64,000 nt of DNA, from positions 74,066 through 138,065 of the forward strand of contig JBMNJE010000010.1 of assembly GCA_050951505.1 (NCBI GenBank). The letters are read 5' to 3'. A program made the translations under genes and the position numbers. This DNA comes from DUOA01 sp012839095 (GTDB taxonomy: Bacteria > Bacillota > Clostridia > Caldicoprobacterales > DTU083). The notes below the pieces were generated by a model. That model was not told the DNA's origin and searched no databases. It was given only the letters and a program-made list of their open reading frames with translations. Positions 9,167 through 19,410 of the stretch are shown here, in pieces. Positions within the stretch are counted from its first letter, which is position 1. The number at the start of each line of letters is the position of its first letter.

Positions 9167-9670
9167 TTTTTATCCCCTTTCTTCTTTAGTGAAGTTCCCG
9201 TAAGAATTAACAGCTTTTATCCAATTAAGACCGATGCAATCACCTCCCCTAGGATGTAGTAGTAAGCATAATATTCAGGGCTGCAGATCACTTAGCCAAA
9301 GCAGAGAAAAACCATTTCATTCACTTATTCCGAGTAAAGAGTATAGCTGTGCCGGTAAACCTGCATTGACTAATACAAATAAACTGTGCTGTAAATCAGC
9401 ATGATAATGGGTAGTATGGTATGAGCACCCAGATTATAGCATTAATAAATTCTTTTGAAATTAAAGAAAAAAACAAAAAGTATAATTATACATAGCACTT
9501 GAGATTGTCTTATCCATTTGTCATATGAAATATGAAAATGTGTACAGATTTGTGTTCTTTGTTTTCTTTAGTCAACGATTTATATAAGAATTTCTTTATA
9601 AACATTTGCTTTGTGCTGGTATGTTTAAAAATTCATTAAAATTTTTATGAATGCAATTCTGTCACAATAT
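9167..9670. other. AT-rich intergenic region, long leader of the modular enzyme gene
   Basis: There is no convincing gene in these 504 bp. The segment separates two minus-strand genes. The part nearest 9166 would be a leader of about 260 nt if the promoter near 9433 is used. I see no recognisable riboswitch or tRNA and no clear terminator hairpin. Composition is strongly AT-rich. Confidence 0.5.
9433..9441 (-). promoter_or_regulatory. Candidate extended -10 promoter for the modular enzyme gene
   Basis: On the minus strand this reads TGCTATAAT, an extended -10 element with a perfect TATAAT. The -35 region is poor (TTTCAA at 9460-9455). Transcription would begin near 9426, giving a long untranslated leader. 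The placement is an inference from consensus only. Confidence 0.4.
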
Positions 9671-11521
9671 TTAAGGCGTCTGTCTGAATAATTGGTTTAT
9701 CTCCTGATAAGTCAGTGCAGGAATTTCAATGATGACTTTTGTGCCTGCTCCCGGTGAGCTTTGAATACATACATCACACTGTTCCTTATAGGTAAGCTTT
9801 ATCCTTCGAACGGCATTTTTTATCCCAAACCCCTTATAGGCTGCCCGGTCACCTAAGTCTTCCTGTGTACTCAGAATGGCGGTATCAAAGCCTTTGCCGT
9901 TATCTTCGATAACAAAATCAATTTTCCCTCTTTCAGGATATGCACCTATTTTCAGATAGCTGTCCTTTTTATTTTGATTTATTCCATGAAGAATTGCATT
10001 CTCTACAAAAGGCTGAAGAATCAGCTTAATACAATAATAGTCATATACTTCTTCATTGACGTCATATATGAGTTCAAAAACAGCATCATAGGTAAACTTC
10101 TGGATATTTACATATTCACGTACTATTTCAAGTTCTTCCTTTACGGAAATAAACTCCCTGCCCTTGCTCAAACCAAGCCTGTAGAACCTGACCAGTGAAT
10201 CGATTACACTGTCAACATACTCTATTTTTGGATTATTCAAAGCCCATTTGATAGAAGAAAGCGAGTTATATAAGAAATGAGGGTTGATTTGGGCCTGAAG
10301 AATCTCCATTTCCATGACTCTTTTTGAAACCTCTGATTTTAAATGCTGTTCTTTAAGATAATTGACACGGGACATCATTATATTAAACATCTTATCTATT
10401 TTTGCAATTTCATCATTTCCGGGTATGATCAGGGTTGCATCAGCCTCACCTGTATCGTGAATCCTGGTTATCTTGCTCATTAAGCGACCCAGTCTTCTTG
10501 TAATCAGGCTGGAAAGAAAATAGGACATTAGTATGACGATAACAATGGATACAGCAGCAGTCCAACGTGTAATATTGCGTATAACCTTTACTCTGCTGCT
10601 TATGTAGCTCATAGGGTAGGACAAAATAACTGTACCGCTGTTCAATGATGTTTTCCTGTATACCAGTATCTTGTTTTCACTATAAATTGTACCAAATTCA
10701 TAACCGCTAAGCAAAATATCGGCTACCTGCTCCTCATCCGGATTTATTGAGTCGAGAGCTGTGATAATACCGCCATCCGAACCGTAGTATGCCCATGAGC
10801 CCTCATCAGGCAGGTTTATATTATTCAGAACACTGTCAATTGTACTAACAGGCAGGTAGACATCAATTACAGCCTGAAGACTGTCTGAATTGTCATATAC
10901 CGCCCTTGACAAGGTTAGCACCTTCTCATAACTTATGTTGTCCGCTGACCTAGTATTTTCACTGCCGTCTACATTCCTGACACGATAAAAGGTGTAGTTA
11001 GAAGAAGTGCTTTTTGCCAAGTCAGTCACCGGGAGCCAGGCAATGTGCCGTTTTTCCGCAAATATGCTTTCATAAAGTGGATTGTTTTTTATCTCATCAA
11101 TGCTTAATATGTTTTTGTTACCGAAAACAAGGCTATTGTTTGCCGTGTATACCTTTATGTCTGTCTGCATGGTCCGCAGGTTCTCAAATTTCGGCATTAT
11201 AATATCTATATATGCTTCATTTAATTTTTTTATATCATTAGTATAATCAGTATGAAGAATTTTATTGAACTGCCTGTCGAACAAAAGCAGTTCGCTCTCC
11301 TTGCGGCATAAATCCAGCTTATAGTTGATATCATCCGTAATTTGTATAAGTTCACTTTCCAGCGAGCGGACTGCCTCATTGATAAGAAATGATTCTGATT
11401 GTGAGTAGGATAGTTCTCCGACAATGATAATTGGAACAATAATCAGGAGTGTATAGGCATAAATAAGCTTATGTCTTAGCTTCAGATTCTGAGAAAAGTT
11501 TCTGTACAGCTTCAGCAGCAT
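9671..11521 (-). CDS. YesM-family sensor histidine kinase
   Basis: This membrane sensor kinase (616 residues) has a first transmembrane helix (about 22-45) and an extracellular Cache-like sensing region to about residue 300. A second helix (WTAAVSIVIVILMSYFL), a HAMP linker, a His-kinase domain of the LytS/YesM type (QINPHFLYNSL, phospho-acceptor His) and an HATPase domain (ENAILHGINQ, DNGKGFD, YKGFGIKNA) follow. The start at ATG 11521 has AGGAGGT 5 nt upstream, and the gene begins 4 bp after the regulator gene ends, so the two are cotranscribed. YesM/YesN pairs next to LplABC-type permeases usually sense plant oligosaccharides, and here a transporter operon lies divergently beyond the regulator. 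Confidence 0.92.
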   Translation of the reverse strand: MLLKLYRNFSQNLKLRHKLIYAYTLLIIVPIIIVGELSYSQSESFLINEAVRSLESELIQITDDINYKLDLCRKESELLLFDRQFNKILHTDYTNDIKKLNEAYIDIIMPKFENLRTMQTDIKVYTANNSLVFGNKNILSIDEIKNNPLYESIFAEKRHIAWLPVTDLAKSTSSNYTFYRVRNVDGSENTRSADNISYEKVLTLSRAVYDNSDSLQAVIDVYLPVSTIDSVLNNINLPDEGSWAYYGSDGGIITALDSINPDEEQVADILLSGYEFGTIYSENKILVYRKTSLNSGTVILSYPMSYISSRVKVIRNITRWTAAVSIVIVILMSYFLSSLITRRLGRLMSKITRIHDTGEADATLIIPGNDEIAKIDKMFNIMMSRVNYLKEQHLKSEVSKRVMEMEILQAQINPHFLYNSLSSIKWALNNPKIEYVDSVIDSLVRFYRLGLSKGREFISVKEELEIVREYVNIQKFTYDAVFELIYDVNEEVYDYYCIKLILQPFVENAILHGINQNKKDSYLKIGAYPERGKIDFVIEDNGKGFDTAILSTQEDLGDRAAYKGFGIKNAVRRIKLTYKEQCDVCIQSSPGAGTKVIIEIPALTYQEINQLFRQTP

Positions 11522-11525
11522 AAGC

Positions 11526-13136
11526 CTACCTCCTGTCACGATATTCAAGAGGGGTCATTTTGCAGTGTTCCTTGAAAACCGTGCTGAAATAGGAATTGCT
11601 CTTATAACCTACCTTTTCAGCTATCTCATATACTTTCAGAAGGGAGTTTTTAAGCAGATATCTGGCTTCCTCAATCCGGATTCTGGTGAGATATTCTATC
11701 AGAGTAACTCCGGTCTCCCTTTTGAATATATAATTGGCGTAACAAGGGCTTAAATATGCCTTTTCTGCAATGTCAGATACGGTCAGATCCTTGCTGTAGT
11801 TCTCATGCATGAATTTTTTAAGTACCTCAATTACTTTTTTGTTTCTGCCTCTGTCTTTGGAATTCAGGTAGGAGCTTACTGAAAATATCGAGTCTTTTAT
11901 CCAGCCTTTGGCATCATCGACCGTATTCAGCAAGTAAAACTTTTCAGAAGCAGTGAAGATGTCTTCCATAATGTCGTTCGGTTCTTCATTAAGTTCAATA
12001 AGGTTAATCTGCAGACAATAAATGATGCTGATACAGACATACTGGATGTAGTGATTGTTATCAGTAAATGACTCATTTGCAAAAAGCTTTTCTGCAAATT
12101 TGTCAATCTCCTCTGTGTCTCCTGTCTTCATCAGATATTTCAAATCATTCTGCAAAAAAATTGTATTAATGGCAGCAGGACTGTTACTGCCTTTATAGAT
12201 ATCCGAATAATTGAATATTTGATTTTTTCCCAGATACATCTTGAATTTAAGAGCATCGCAAGCTTCCTGATAGCAGCTGTGGACTTCCGTTATGCGATTG
12301 TAGGCTTTACTGACGCCCATGGCAAAGGACAGGCTAAATTTTCCTGAAAGCTCTTCCTTAAGTGTTTCAGAGAAATTTCTTATACTGAATTCTTCATATT
12401 CATGTATATTAATCAATATGGCATACCTTGACTTTTCTATGCAGATTACAAAAAAACTGACTTTGCTTGACTGTTTTTCACAGAAGTTGCAGATATATTC
12501 CTTAATTTTAAGTGAATACAGCTGCTTTTTTTCTTCTGTTTCACTTTCATGGTCATCATATTCCACTGCCAGTACAGCATAATGTCCCTTTCTGAGCCCG
12601 ATTCCAAGAAACTCAATCTTATTCCATATTGTATTCTCATCCCTAATGAAGCCGAACATAATATCACGAATCAGCTGATCCCTGAGTACGGGAAAATTCT
12701 CCCGCAGACGCCTGATCAGCGCCTCTTCTTCCTCTTTTTTCTTCACTTCTTTTAAATGAAGCCCTGTGACCTTGCTTATTGTTTCCATGAGTTCGCTTGC
12801 AATTATGGGCTTTAACACATAACCCATTGCATTCATGTTAATTGCAGATTTTGCGAAATTGAAATTATCAAAACAGCTGATAAAAATAACTTTTATGTCA
12901 GGCAGAAACTCCCTTATGCTTTCCACCATCTTAAACCCGTCTGCATGGGGCATTACAATATCAGTAATTATGATATCAGGTTTCAGAGCTCTGGCTTTTT
13001 CAATCCCATCCAATCCGTTTTCAGCTGTAGCTACCACTGATATTCCAATGCTCTCCCAGTCAATGATATCTGCAATTCCTTCACGCTCAGACGGCTTGTC
13101 ATCAACGATAAGCAGCTTCAGTAAAATTTTCTGCAT
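11526..13136 (-). CDS. YesN-family response regulator (REC plus AraC-type DNA-binding domain)
   Basis: This 536-residue regulator has an N-terminal receiver domain (KLLIVDDKPSERE, phospho-acceptor Asp in DIIITDIVMP, Lys in KPI). A long middle region of about 300 residues is typical of YesN proteins, and two AraC-type helix-turn-helix motifs lie at the C-terminus (DLTVSDIAEKAYLS and KVYEIAEKVGYKSNSYFS). The start is ATG 13136 with AAGGAG upstream. It is the first gene of a kinase/regulator operon and lies head to head with the first sugar-uptake operon, which it probably activates. The identity is clear; the target is inferred from position. Confidence 0.92.
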   Translation of the reverse strand: MQKILLKLLIVDDKPSEREGIADIIDWESIGISVVATAENGLDGIEKARALKPDIIITDIVMPHADGFKMVESIREFLPDIKVIFISCFDNFNFAKSAINMNAMGYVLKPIIASELMETISKVTGLHLKEVKKKEEEEALIRRLRENFPVLRDQLIRDIMFGFIRDENTIWNKIEFLGIGLRKGHYAVLAVEYDDHESETEEKKQLYSLKIKEYICNFCEKQSSKVSFFVICIEKSRYAILINIHEYEEFSIRNFSETLKEELSGKFSLSFAMGVSKAYNRITEVHSCYQEACDALKFKMYLGKNQIFNYSDIYKGSNSPAAINTIFLQNDLKYLMKTGDTEEIDKFAEKLFANESFTDNNHYIQYVCISIIYCLQINLIELNEEPNDIMEDIFTASEKFYLLNTVDDAKGWIKDSIFSVSSYLNSKDRGRNKKVIEVLKKFMHENYSKDLTVSDIAEKAYLSPCYANYIFKRETGVTLIEYLTRIRIEEARYLLKNSLLKVYEIAEKVGYKSNSYFSTVFKEHCKMTPLEYRDRR

Positions 13137-13295
13137 GGTATGAACTCCTTTTTTGAAAACGGAATATGATATGCACAATACACAAATTCGAGATTGATTC
13201 AGTTAAAGAATAACACAAATCATAAATGCTATCAACACTAAGCAATGCGTTACTTACAGTTCGTTGAATATTAAAACTTTTCTATGAATGCATTA

Positions 13296-13325
13296 TTGAG
13301 AAGCAGGACAAAATGGTTGTATAAT
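13296..13325 (+). promoter_or_regulatory. SigmaA-type promoter of the first sugar-uptake operon
   Basis: TTGAGA (13296-13301) and a perfect TATAAT (13320-13325) are separated by 18 bp. The predicted transcription start is near 13332, about 40 nt before the first permease gene. The 230-bp gap to the divergent yesN-like gene leaves room for the regulator's binding sites, but I see no clear operator repeat. Confidence 0.6.
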
Positions 13326-13373
13326 CGGGACAAGATAAAAGATGAACAATAATGAAATGGTGGAACAGTGGAT

Positions 13374-14324
13374 ATGCTGACAAGTACAAATCATGCATTC
13401 TGTCCCGGAGCGAAACCGAAGCAATCCAATAGAAGGGTTAAGAAACGGATGTGGCTCCTCGTTTATGTAACACCGGCCATTATTCTGACGATTATATTCT
13501 CATACCTTCCCATGTTTGGCAATATAACAGCATTTCAAGACTTTGACATAACAAAAGGATTCCTGAAAAGTCCCTTCGTGGGTTTTATGTATTTTAAAAA
13601 ACTATTTAAAGATCGCCATGCGCTGCTTGTTATTAAAAATACGCTGGTCCTGAGTACGGTAAATCTCTTATTTACCTTTCCTGCGCCTATTATACTTTCC
13701 CTGCTTTTAAATGAACTAAAATCAGACAGGTTTAAAAAGACAGTTCAAACCATAACCTATATGCCTCATTTTATATCATGGGTTATTGTTGCAGGCTTTG
13801 TCAAACAGATGACGGCCCTGGACGGCGGGTTAATTAACAGCATAAAAATCTTTTTGTTCGGAGGGGAATCGGTTATGTTTCTGGCTGATGAAAGGTTCTT
13901 TCTCCCAATTATAATCATTACGAACATCTGGAAAGAGAGCGGATGGAATACCATTATTTTTCTTGCGGCTTTAAGCGGAGTTGATCCCCAGCTTTATGAA
14001 GCGGCTGCCACAGACGGAGCCGGCCGGTTGAAACAAGCATTGCACGTCACTCTTCCCGGCATACTGCCGGCAATTATTATTCTGCTTTTATTAAGAACGG
14101 GCCGCATTTTCGAAACTAACTTCGATCAGGTGTACAATTTTATAAACATACATATACAGGATAAGGTGGATGTACTGGAGACCTATGTATATCGTGAAGG
14201 AATACAGAAGGCAAAATACCCCATTGCTGCCGCTGCAGGTTTGTTTCAGGGGTTTTTCTCCTTTATATTGATTGCTGTTACAAACAAGTTGTCCGGTAAG
14301 TTTACAGATATATCAATTTGGTAA
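13374..14324 (+). CDS. ABC sugar transporter permease, LplB/UgpA type (system 1)
   Basis: This inner-membrane permease of the CUT1 family (about 316 residues) has six predicted transmembrane helices, the first starting LLVYVTPAIILTIIF. The EAA loop reads EAAATDGAGRLKQALHVTLPG and contacts the transport ATPase. GTG at 13368 and ATG at 13374 are both possible starts, and SD pairing (GGTGG) is weak; I favour ATG. It is the first gene of a three-gene unit with a second permease and a binding protein, but there is no ATPase gene. Such LplB/LplC systems commonly share an MsmX-like ATPase encoded elsewhere. The substrate is probably an oligosaccharide. Confidence 0.92.
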   Translation: MLTSTNHAFCPGAKPKQSNRRVKKRMWLLVYVTPAIILTIIFSYLPMFGNITAFQDFDITKGFLKSPFVGFMYFKKLFKDRHALLVIKNTLVLSTVNLLFTFPAPIILSLLLNELKSDRFKKTVQTITYMPHFISWVIVAGFVKQMTALDGGLINSIKIFLFGGESVMFLADERFFLPIIIITNIWKESGWNTIIFLAALSGVDPQLYEAAATDGAGRLKQALHVTLPGILPAIIILLLLRTGRIFETNFDQVYNFINIHIQDKVDVLETYVYREGIQKAKYPIAAAAGLFQGFFSFILIAVTNKLSGKFTDISIW

Positions 14325-14337
14325 GGAAGAGAAGGAA

Positions 14338-15246
14338 TTGAGAAGAAGGATAAAGAAATATATATCTGAAGAATTATTTGATATTTTTAATATCGCCTTT
14401 ATGCTCTTATTATGTGTGGCCACACTCTACCCGTATCTGAATGTACTGGCGCATGCATTTAACAAGGGAGCAGACACCGCCAGGGGCGGGTTGACAATAT
14501 ATCCAAGGGTATTTACACTGGAAAACTTACGAACAGTACTAAGTAATGATGAATTGAAGCAGGCAGCAATAATCAGCGCAGCCAGAACACTGACAGGTAC
14601 ACTTCTCAGTATACTGATTACTGCCCTGGCTGCATATGCTCTGTCCAAAAGAGACTTGCCGGGAAGAGGAGCAATACTGGTATTTTTGACCATACCCATG
14701 TTTATCAGCGGAACAGCAGTGTCCAACTTTATTGTAATGCACCATCTTGGTTTGCTGAATAATTTTCTGGTTTATATAATTCCCAGGGCATTCAATTTTT
14801 TCAATATGATTATTATGAGAACTTACTTCTGCACTATTCCGCCCAGTCTCGAAGAGTCAGCTGAAATAGACGGAGCATCAGGATTTCTAGTATTTGCAAG
14901 AATTATCCTTCCCCTGTCCCTCCCTATGCTGGCTGCACTTTCGCTGTTTACTGCCGTCGGACATTGGAATGACTTTTTTACAAACCTGCTGTATATCCAT
15001 GATCACAGGCTTAATACACTGCAATATGTTTTAATGAAAATAGTCAGAGAGCATAATATGATGAGTTTTATTAATGACCTGAGAATTTATCAAACCGGCA
15101 GGACTGGAGAAATGGTTCCGCAGATGACCCCCGAATCCATAAGAAATGCTGCCATTATTGTGGCTGTATTTCCCATAATTGTCGTATATCCCTTCCTGCA
15201 GAAGTATTTTATCAATGGGGTTATAATCGGTGAAGTAAAGGAGTGA
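14338..15246 (+). CDS. ABC sugar transporter permease, LplC/UgpE type (system 1)
   Basis: This is the second CUT1 permease of the unit, 302 residues with six transmembrane helices. Its EAA loop reads ESAEIDGASGFLVFARIILPLSLP. The TTG at 14338 was chosen because AAGGAAG lies 8 nt upstream and the protein then begins with the basic segment RRRIKKYI usual before helix 1. It begins 13 nt after the first permease stops and ends overlapping the start region of the binding protein, so the three are one transcript. Confidence 0.92.
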   Translation: MRRRIKKYISEELFDIFNIAFMLLLCVATLYPYLNVLAHAFNKGADTARGGLTIYPRVFTLENLRTVLSNDELKQAAIISAARTLTGTLLSILITALAAYALSKRDLPGRGAILVFLTIPMFISGTAVSNFIVMHHLGLLNNFLVYIIPRAFNFFNMIIMRTYFCTIPPSLEESAEIDGASGFLVFARIILPLSLPMLAALSLFTAVGHWNDFFTNLLYIHDHRLNTLQYVLMKIVREHNMMSFINDLRIYQTGRTGEMVPQMTPESIRNAAIIVAVFPIIVVYPFLQKYFINGVIIGEVKE

Positions 15247-15251
15247 AAATA

Positions 15252-17108
15252 TTGATGAAAAAGCCTGTATGGATTATTATATTGATTCTGACAATCAGCA
15301 TGGTACTCTCTCTCTTTTCAGGATGCCGCAGACAGGCAAATGCACCAGGCAAAACACCGGCAGAAACTGAGGATGCCGAATCCGCAGAAACAGAGGATGA
15401 GAAAATGGCTGAAGGTATACATGCTCCTGCAGATGATTTAAGCCCCAGGGCATGGTTTACCTGGGCTGATACCTTTGCGCCGAGCAGGAGGCCGGTTGAT
15501 GATGTGGTAGGCACGGAAATCTCTCGGATAACCGGAGTGAATTTTTCACAGGACAATATTCTTGCGAATAACGGTGTCACAGGACCTGAAAGACTCAATA
15601 TGTTTATTGCAACCGATACGCTGCCTGAAATAATATATGCCCAGGTTTCCAGCTCCACGGATATTATCAATACCCTGATTGAAGCAGACAAGGTGTGGGA
15701 GCTTACTCCGTACCTTGATAAGCATGCACCCAATATAATGCAGAGGATTCTGCCGGAAACCTGGGAATGCTGGTTCAGAGGAGGAAAAATATACGGCATA
15801 CCGGGCGACTTCGAATCCAGCCTCTTGTACGAACCCAACATGACAGAGCTGGCAAAGGAGCAGATAGCAGTAAAGGACGAGCCATTCATGGTTGTAGTAA
15901 GGGATGATCTGCTGAAACGGATTTATCCGGAAACAAAGACATCAGCTGAATTAGAGGCTGTCTTGGAAGAAAAGGGCGAGCTCAAATGGGAGGATATGAA
16001 AACTCCTGTTGAAACGCCTGAGGATTTTCTGGACTTCCTGAGAGAAGTAAAAGAACTGAATATAAAGACCCAGGGCAAAGACGTCATTCCATTGGATATG
16101 TGGACAGAAGGCTGGTGGATAGCACCTTTTGCTGAAGCTTACGGCTTTGTAAACGGAGGGGCATGGGGTGTGACCTGGAGCGAAGAAACTAATTCCGTTT
16201 ACTGGGCACCATCTACTTCTGAATACAAAGAATACCTGTACTGGCTGCATACTGCTTACAAAGAAAAACTTATGGATCAGGAAACCTTTGTAATGGGAGA
16301 TGAACAGCGTAAGGCAAAAATCAATGCAGGCCTTTATGCTGTAACTCATAACTGGCAGGATATTGGCAGTATAAACAGCATTATCAAAGCCAACGGGGAA
16401 AAGTTTGCATACAGGCTGATGAAAGGGATGACCGAACAGATTAAGGGGGATCCTCAGTATATTATAAATGATCCAAGAGGAGGCAGTTTCCTCATGATCT
16501 CAAAAACCGCTGCGGAAGATGAGCTTATTCAGATTTTGAATTGGATTGACTTCATGTATTCTTACGAGGGAGAAGAACTCATGGCATGGGGGCCGGAGTC
16601 TGCCGGGCTGTGGGAGATCAGGGACGGAGTAAAAACATTTGTGGATCCCGAGCTTATGCAAAATGCCATGTACGGCACAGAAACAGAAAAGGATCTTACC
16701 TATTACGGTCTGGCCGGAGGGCCAATTAACTTCTATGAACTTGCAAGATTTACCTATCTGCACACAAATACACGTTCAGCCAAAGCCTATCACAGGATAT
16801 CACCCAGGGCAGAAAATATATATAACGCTCAGTATGCAGATTTCTGGTCTGAAATGTTCCCGAGGGAAATAAGATTCAGTCCGCTGCCCATGTTTCTGGG
16901 ACAAGTGCCGGATGCAGCCAGGTTAACAAGTGAAGAAGGACTGTACGGTGCCGTCAAAAATGAATGGGCCAAGGCTATAGTATCCGGAAATGATGAAGAC
17001 TTTGAAATATATTATCAGGAAGGCCTGAAGCGGTTGCAGGACCTGGGAATGGAGAAAGTACTGGAGGAGCTGACTTTTCTGGTCAACAGCTTTAATGTCG
17101 ACAATTAA
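15252..17108 (+). CDS. Extracellular sugar-binding lipoprotein of ABC transporter (system 1)
   Basis: This is a large solute-binding protein (about 618 residues) of the LplA type. It has a lipoprotein signal (LFSGC, acylated Cys near residue 27), an acidic linker and a two-lobe binding fold. It captures an oligosaccharide outside the membrane and delivers it to the two upstream permeases. TTG 15252 has AAAGGAG 8 nt upstream; GTG 15243 would leave no spacing and ATG 15255 is also possible. At over 600 residues it belongs to the long binding-protein group often found beside YesM/YesN pairs. Confidence 0.9.
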   Translation: MMKKPVWIIILILTISMVLSLFSGCRRQANAPGKTPAETEDAESAETEDEKMAEGIHAPADDLSPRAWFTWADTFAPSRRPVDDVVGTEISRITGVNFSQDNILANNGVTGPERLNMFIATDTLPEIIYAQVSSSTDIINTLIEADKVWELTPYLDKHAPNIMQRILPETWECWFRGGKIYGIPGDFESSLLYEPNMTELAKEQIAVKDEPFMVVVRDDLLKRIYPETKTSAELEAVLEEKGELKWEDMKTPVETPEDFLDFLREVKELNIKTQGKDVIPLDMWTEGWWIAPFAEAYGFVNGGAWGVTWSEETNSVYWAPSTSEYKEYLYWLHTAYKEKLMDQETFVMGDEQRKAKINAGLYAVTHNWQDIGSINSIIKANGEKFAYRLMKGMTEQIKGDPQYIINDPRGGSFLMISKTAAEDELIQILNWIDFMYSYEGEELMAWGPESAGLWEIRDGVKTFVDPELMQNAMYGTETEKDLTYYGLAGGPINFYELARFTYLHTNTRSAKAYHRISPRAENIYNAQYADFWSEMFPREIRFSPLPMFLGQVPDAARLTSEEGLYGAVKNEWAKAIVSGNDEDFEIYYQEGLKRLQDLGMEKVLEELTFLVNSFNVDN

Positions 17109-17127
17109 AATAAGACCTCTACACATG

Positions 17128-17154
17128 AACCGTATCTGAATGATGCGGTTTTTT
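17128..17154 (+). terminator. Rho-independent terminator after system 1
   Basis: A 9-bp stem (AACCGTATC with GATGCGGTT, one G-U pair) and 5-nt loop are followed by a run of seven or more T. It lies 20 nt after the binding-protein stop and separates the two transport operons. Confidence 0.75.
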
Positions 17155-17366
17155 TCTGAAAACCGTCTCAATTCTATCCATTATTCATTTATTCTTATAC
17201 TTTTCTATGAAAAGCAAAACATTTTCGTTCTTAAAAGGTTCCTTTACGAGGTTTTGCCTTACTACAATGTATTTTTGGAAAAGTCAATGTTTTCTATAAT
17301 GAATACCTTACTCCCATCCTATATACTGAATTTAGCATTTCACCTGTGATGATTAGGAGCGGTTGT

Positions 17367-18326
17367 ATGAGTATCAGTCCAATTCAAAGCAATATCCCTG
17401 AAGTCACAAGTAAGAAGAAAAATCTGTTAAGTAAGATTATATCGCAAAAGCACCTTTTGATCATGCTTGCTCCATGCCTGATCTGGGTAATCCTGTTCTG
17501 TTACACCCCCCTTTGGGGCTGGTATCTGGCTTTTGTGCGCTACCGTCCGGGTTTTCCCATCTCCAGCGCCCCCTGGGTCGGGCTGGAAAATTTTGATCGT
17601 TTCCTCTTTAAGAGCCTGGATTTCGGCCGTGTAATGCGCAACACCATTGTGGTTAACATTCTTACGCTGATTATTTCAATGCCCCTCGAGATATCACTGG
17701 CAATTGTTATCTATGAGATGCGTTTCAAAGTCTATAAACGTGTAATGCAGACCATTTCCTATTTACCTTACTTTATCTCCTGGGTTATTGTAGGCGGAAT
17801 ATTTTTTCAGTTTTTATCCATGCAGGGGGTAGTAAACAATCTTCTGATAGCACTGGGAATTACCAAAGAGCCCATCATGTTCCTGGGTATGCCCAGTATG
17901 GCCTGGCCGATTCTAATATTCACCCGTATATGGAAAAACCTGGGGTGGTCTACCATTGTATACCTGGGTGCCATGGGCGGCATTGATCCAAACCTGTATG
18001 AAGCTGCATATGTTGACGGTGCCGGCAGGATGAAGCGCATATGGCATATAACTCTCCCGGGCCTGGCTCCAACCATATCGGTATTGCTTATACTTGCGGC
18101 CGGCGGGCTCATATCCGGTTCCTTCGAACAGGTCTACGTATTTCAGAATCCCGCCAATATGGAATATGCTGACACCATAGACACCATGGTATTCCGTATG
18201 GGACTGCAGCAGGCAAACTTTTCATATGCAACAGCGGTCGGCATATTTAATACATTTTGCAGCCTTGCTCTGCTTGTTTTTGTGAATGCTGTCATTAAGC
18301 GAATTAACGGACGATCGCTCTTTTGA
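17367..18326 (+). CDS. ABC sugar transporter permease, LplB/UgpA type (system 2)
   Basis: This is the first permease of a second CUT1 uptake unit, 319 residues. After a polar N-terminal tail the six helices begin at LLIMLAPCLIWVILF. The EAA loop is EAAYVDGAGRMKRIWHITLPG. ATG 17367 follows AGGAG with 7-nt spacing; the in-frame GTG/ATG at 17346/17349 lacks an SD. A TATAAT at 17295-17300 could be the -10 box, though the -35 is weak. It is the paralogue of the permease at 13374, so the region carries two parallel systems. Confidence 0.92.
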   Translation: MSISPIQSNIPEVTSKKKNLLSKIISQKHLLIMLAPCLIWVILFCYTPLWGWYLAFVRYRPGFPISSAPWVGLENFDRFLFKSLDFGRVMRNTIVVNILTLIISMPLEISLAIVIYEMRFKVYKRVMQTISYLPYFISWVIVGGIFFQFLSMQGVVNNLLIALGITKEPIMFLGMPSMAWPILIFTRIWKNLGWSTIVYLGAMGGIDPNLYEAAYVDGAGRMKRIWHITLPGLAPTISVLLILAAGGLISGSFEQVYVFQNPANMEYADTIDTMVFRMGLQQANFSYATAVGIFNTFCSLALLVFVNAVIKRINGRSLF

Positions 18327-18380
18327 TTGCTCCTTAAACCGGCAAAGCTGCAGCAGACTATATTCCGGAGGCAAAGAATA

Positions 18381-19271
18381 ATGAAAATCAGAAAGGAATC
18401 GTTCTCAGAAATACTGTTTAACTGGACAGCCGCCTTCATCCTTCTTATTATGGGAATTTTGATGCTTTACCCCTTCTACTACCTGTTGGTGTATTCTTTA
18501 AATGAACCTCTTGATGCAATGAGGGGGGGTATTTACTTCTGGCCCAGAAAATTTTCATTTGTAAACTACAGGATGGTGTGGGCAACCAATAATCTGCCTC
18601 AAGCCGCCTTCATCTCAGTATGCCGGGCAGCCGCAGGTACCGCCTTGTCTCTGCTGGCAACTTCCATGCTGGCCTATGTCCTCAGCAGGCCTCATCTGGT
18701 TTTTCGTAAATTCTTCAACCGGCTGTTTGTGATAACAATGTATGTCAGCGGTGGACTGATTCCCTATTACCTGACCCTGTCCAAGCTGGGGTTTCTGGAT
18801 ACATTCTGGGTATATATCATCCCCGGGCTTATAGGCATTTTCAACATGATTTTAATAAGAACATATATACAGGAACTCCCCTCATCACTCTGGGAATCAG
18901 CAGAAGTAGACGGGGCAAAGGAATATACAATCTTTTTCAGGATAATACTTCCTCTTTGCACTCCGGTGCTGGCAGTTGTCAGTATATTTTCTGCAGTCGG
19001 ACAGTGGAATTCCTGGTTTGACGCCACTGTGTTCAACAGAAATTCCCCTGAGTTATGGCCGCTTCAGCTCATACTGATGAACATGCTCAAACGTACCTCC
19101 GTAGCGACATCCAAAGATGTGCCTCTCCCAAAGGACGTATTGGTTACCCTTACACCTGAATCCATGAGGGCGTCCATTACCATGATCGTTACTGTTCCTA
19201 TTATTCTGGTCTACCCCTTTTTCCAAAGGTATTTTACCCAGGGTATCATGCTTGGTGCCATAAAAGGCTGA
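18381..19271 (+). CDS. ABC sugar transporter permease, LplC/UgpE type (system 2)
   Basis: This is the partner permease, 296 residues with six helices. The segment LNEPLDAMRGGIYFWPRKFS is typical of the LplC family, and the EAA loop is ESAEVDGAKEYTIFFRIILP. ATG 18381 is preceded by GGAGG 10 nt upstream; the frame is open further upstream without an SD. It lies 54 bp after the first permease and 139 bp before the binding protein. As in system 1, no ATPase gene accompanies it. Confidence 0.92.
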   Translation: MKIRKESFSEILFNWTAAFILLIMGILMLYPFYYLLVYSLNEPLDAMRGGIYFWPRKFSFVNYRMVWATNNLPQAAFISVCRAAAGTALSLLATSMLAYVLSRPHLVFRKFFNRLFVITMYVSGGLIPYYLTLSKLGFLDTFWVYIIPGLIGIFNMILIRTYIQELPSSLWESAEVDGAKEYTIFFRIILPLCTPVLAVVSIFSAVGQWNSWFDATVFNRNSPELWPLQLILMNMLKRTSVATSKDVPLPKDVLVTLTPESMRASITMIVTVPIILVYPFFQRYFTQGIMLGAIKG

Positions 19272-19410
19272 TACGAGGCTGTTCTGCCTTCAATACAGAT
19301 TTTTGTGCAGTGATTCAGGTGTCAAAAGCCTTGCATGGTGATTTACATGACATTTAAATGCTTTTTGACACTTTGAATATAAAAATATTTTAATGCTAGG
19401 AGGATACAAG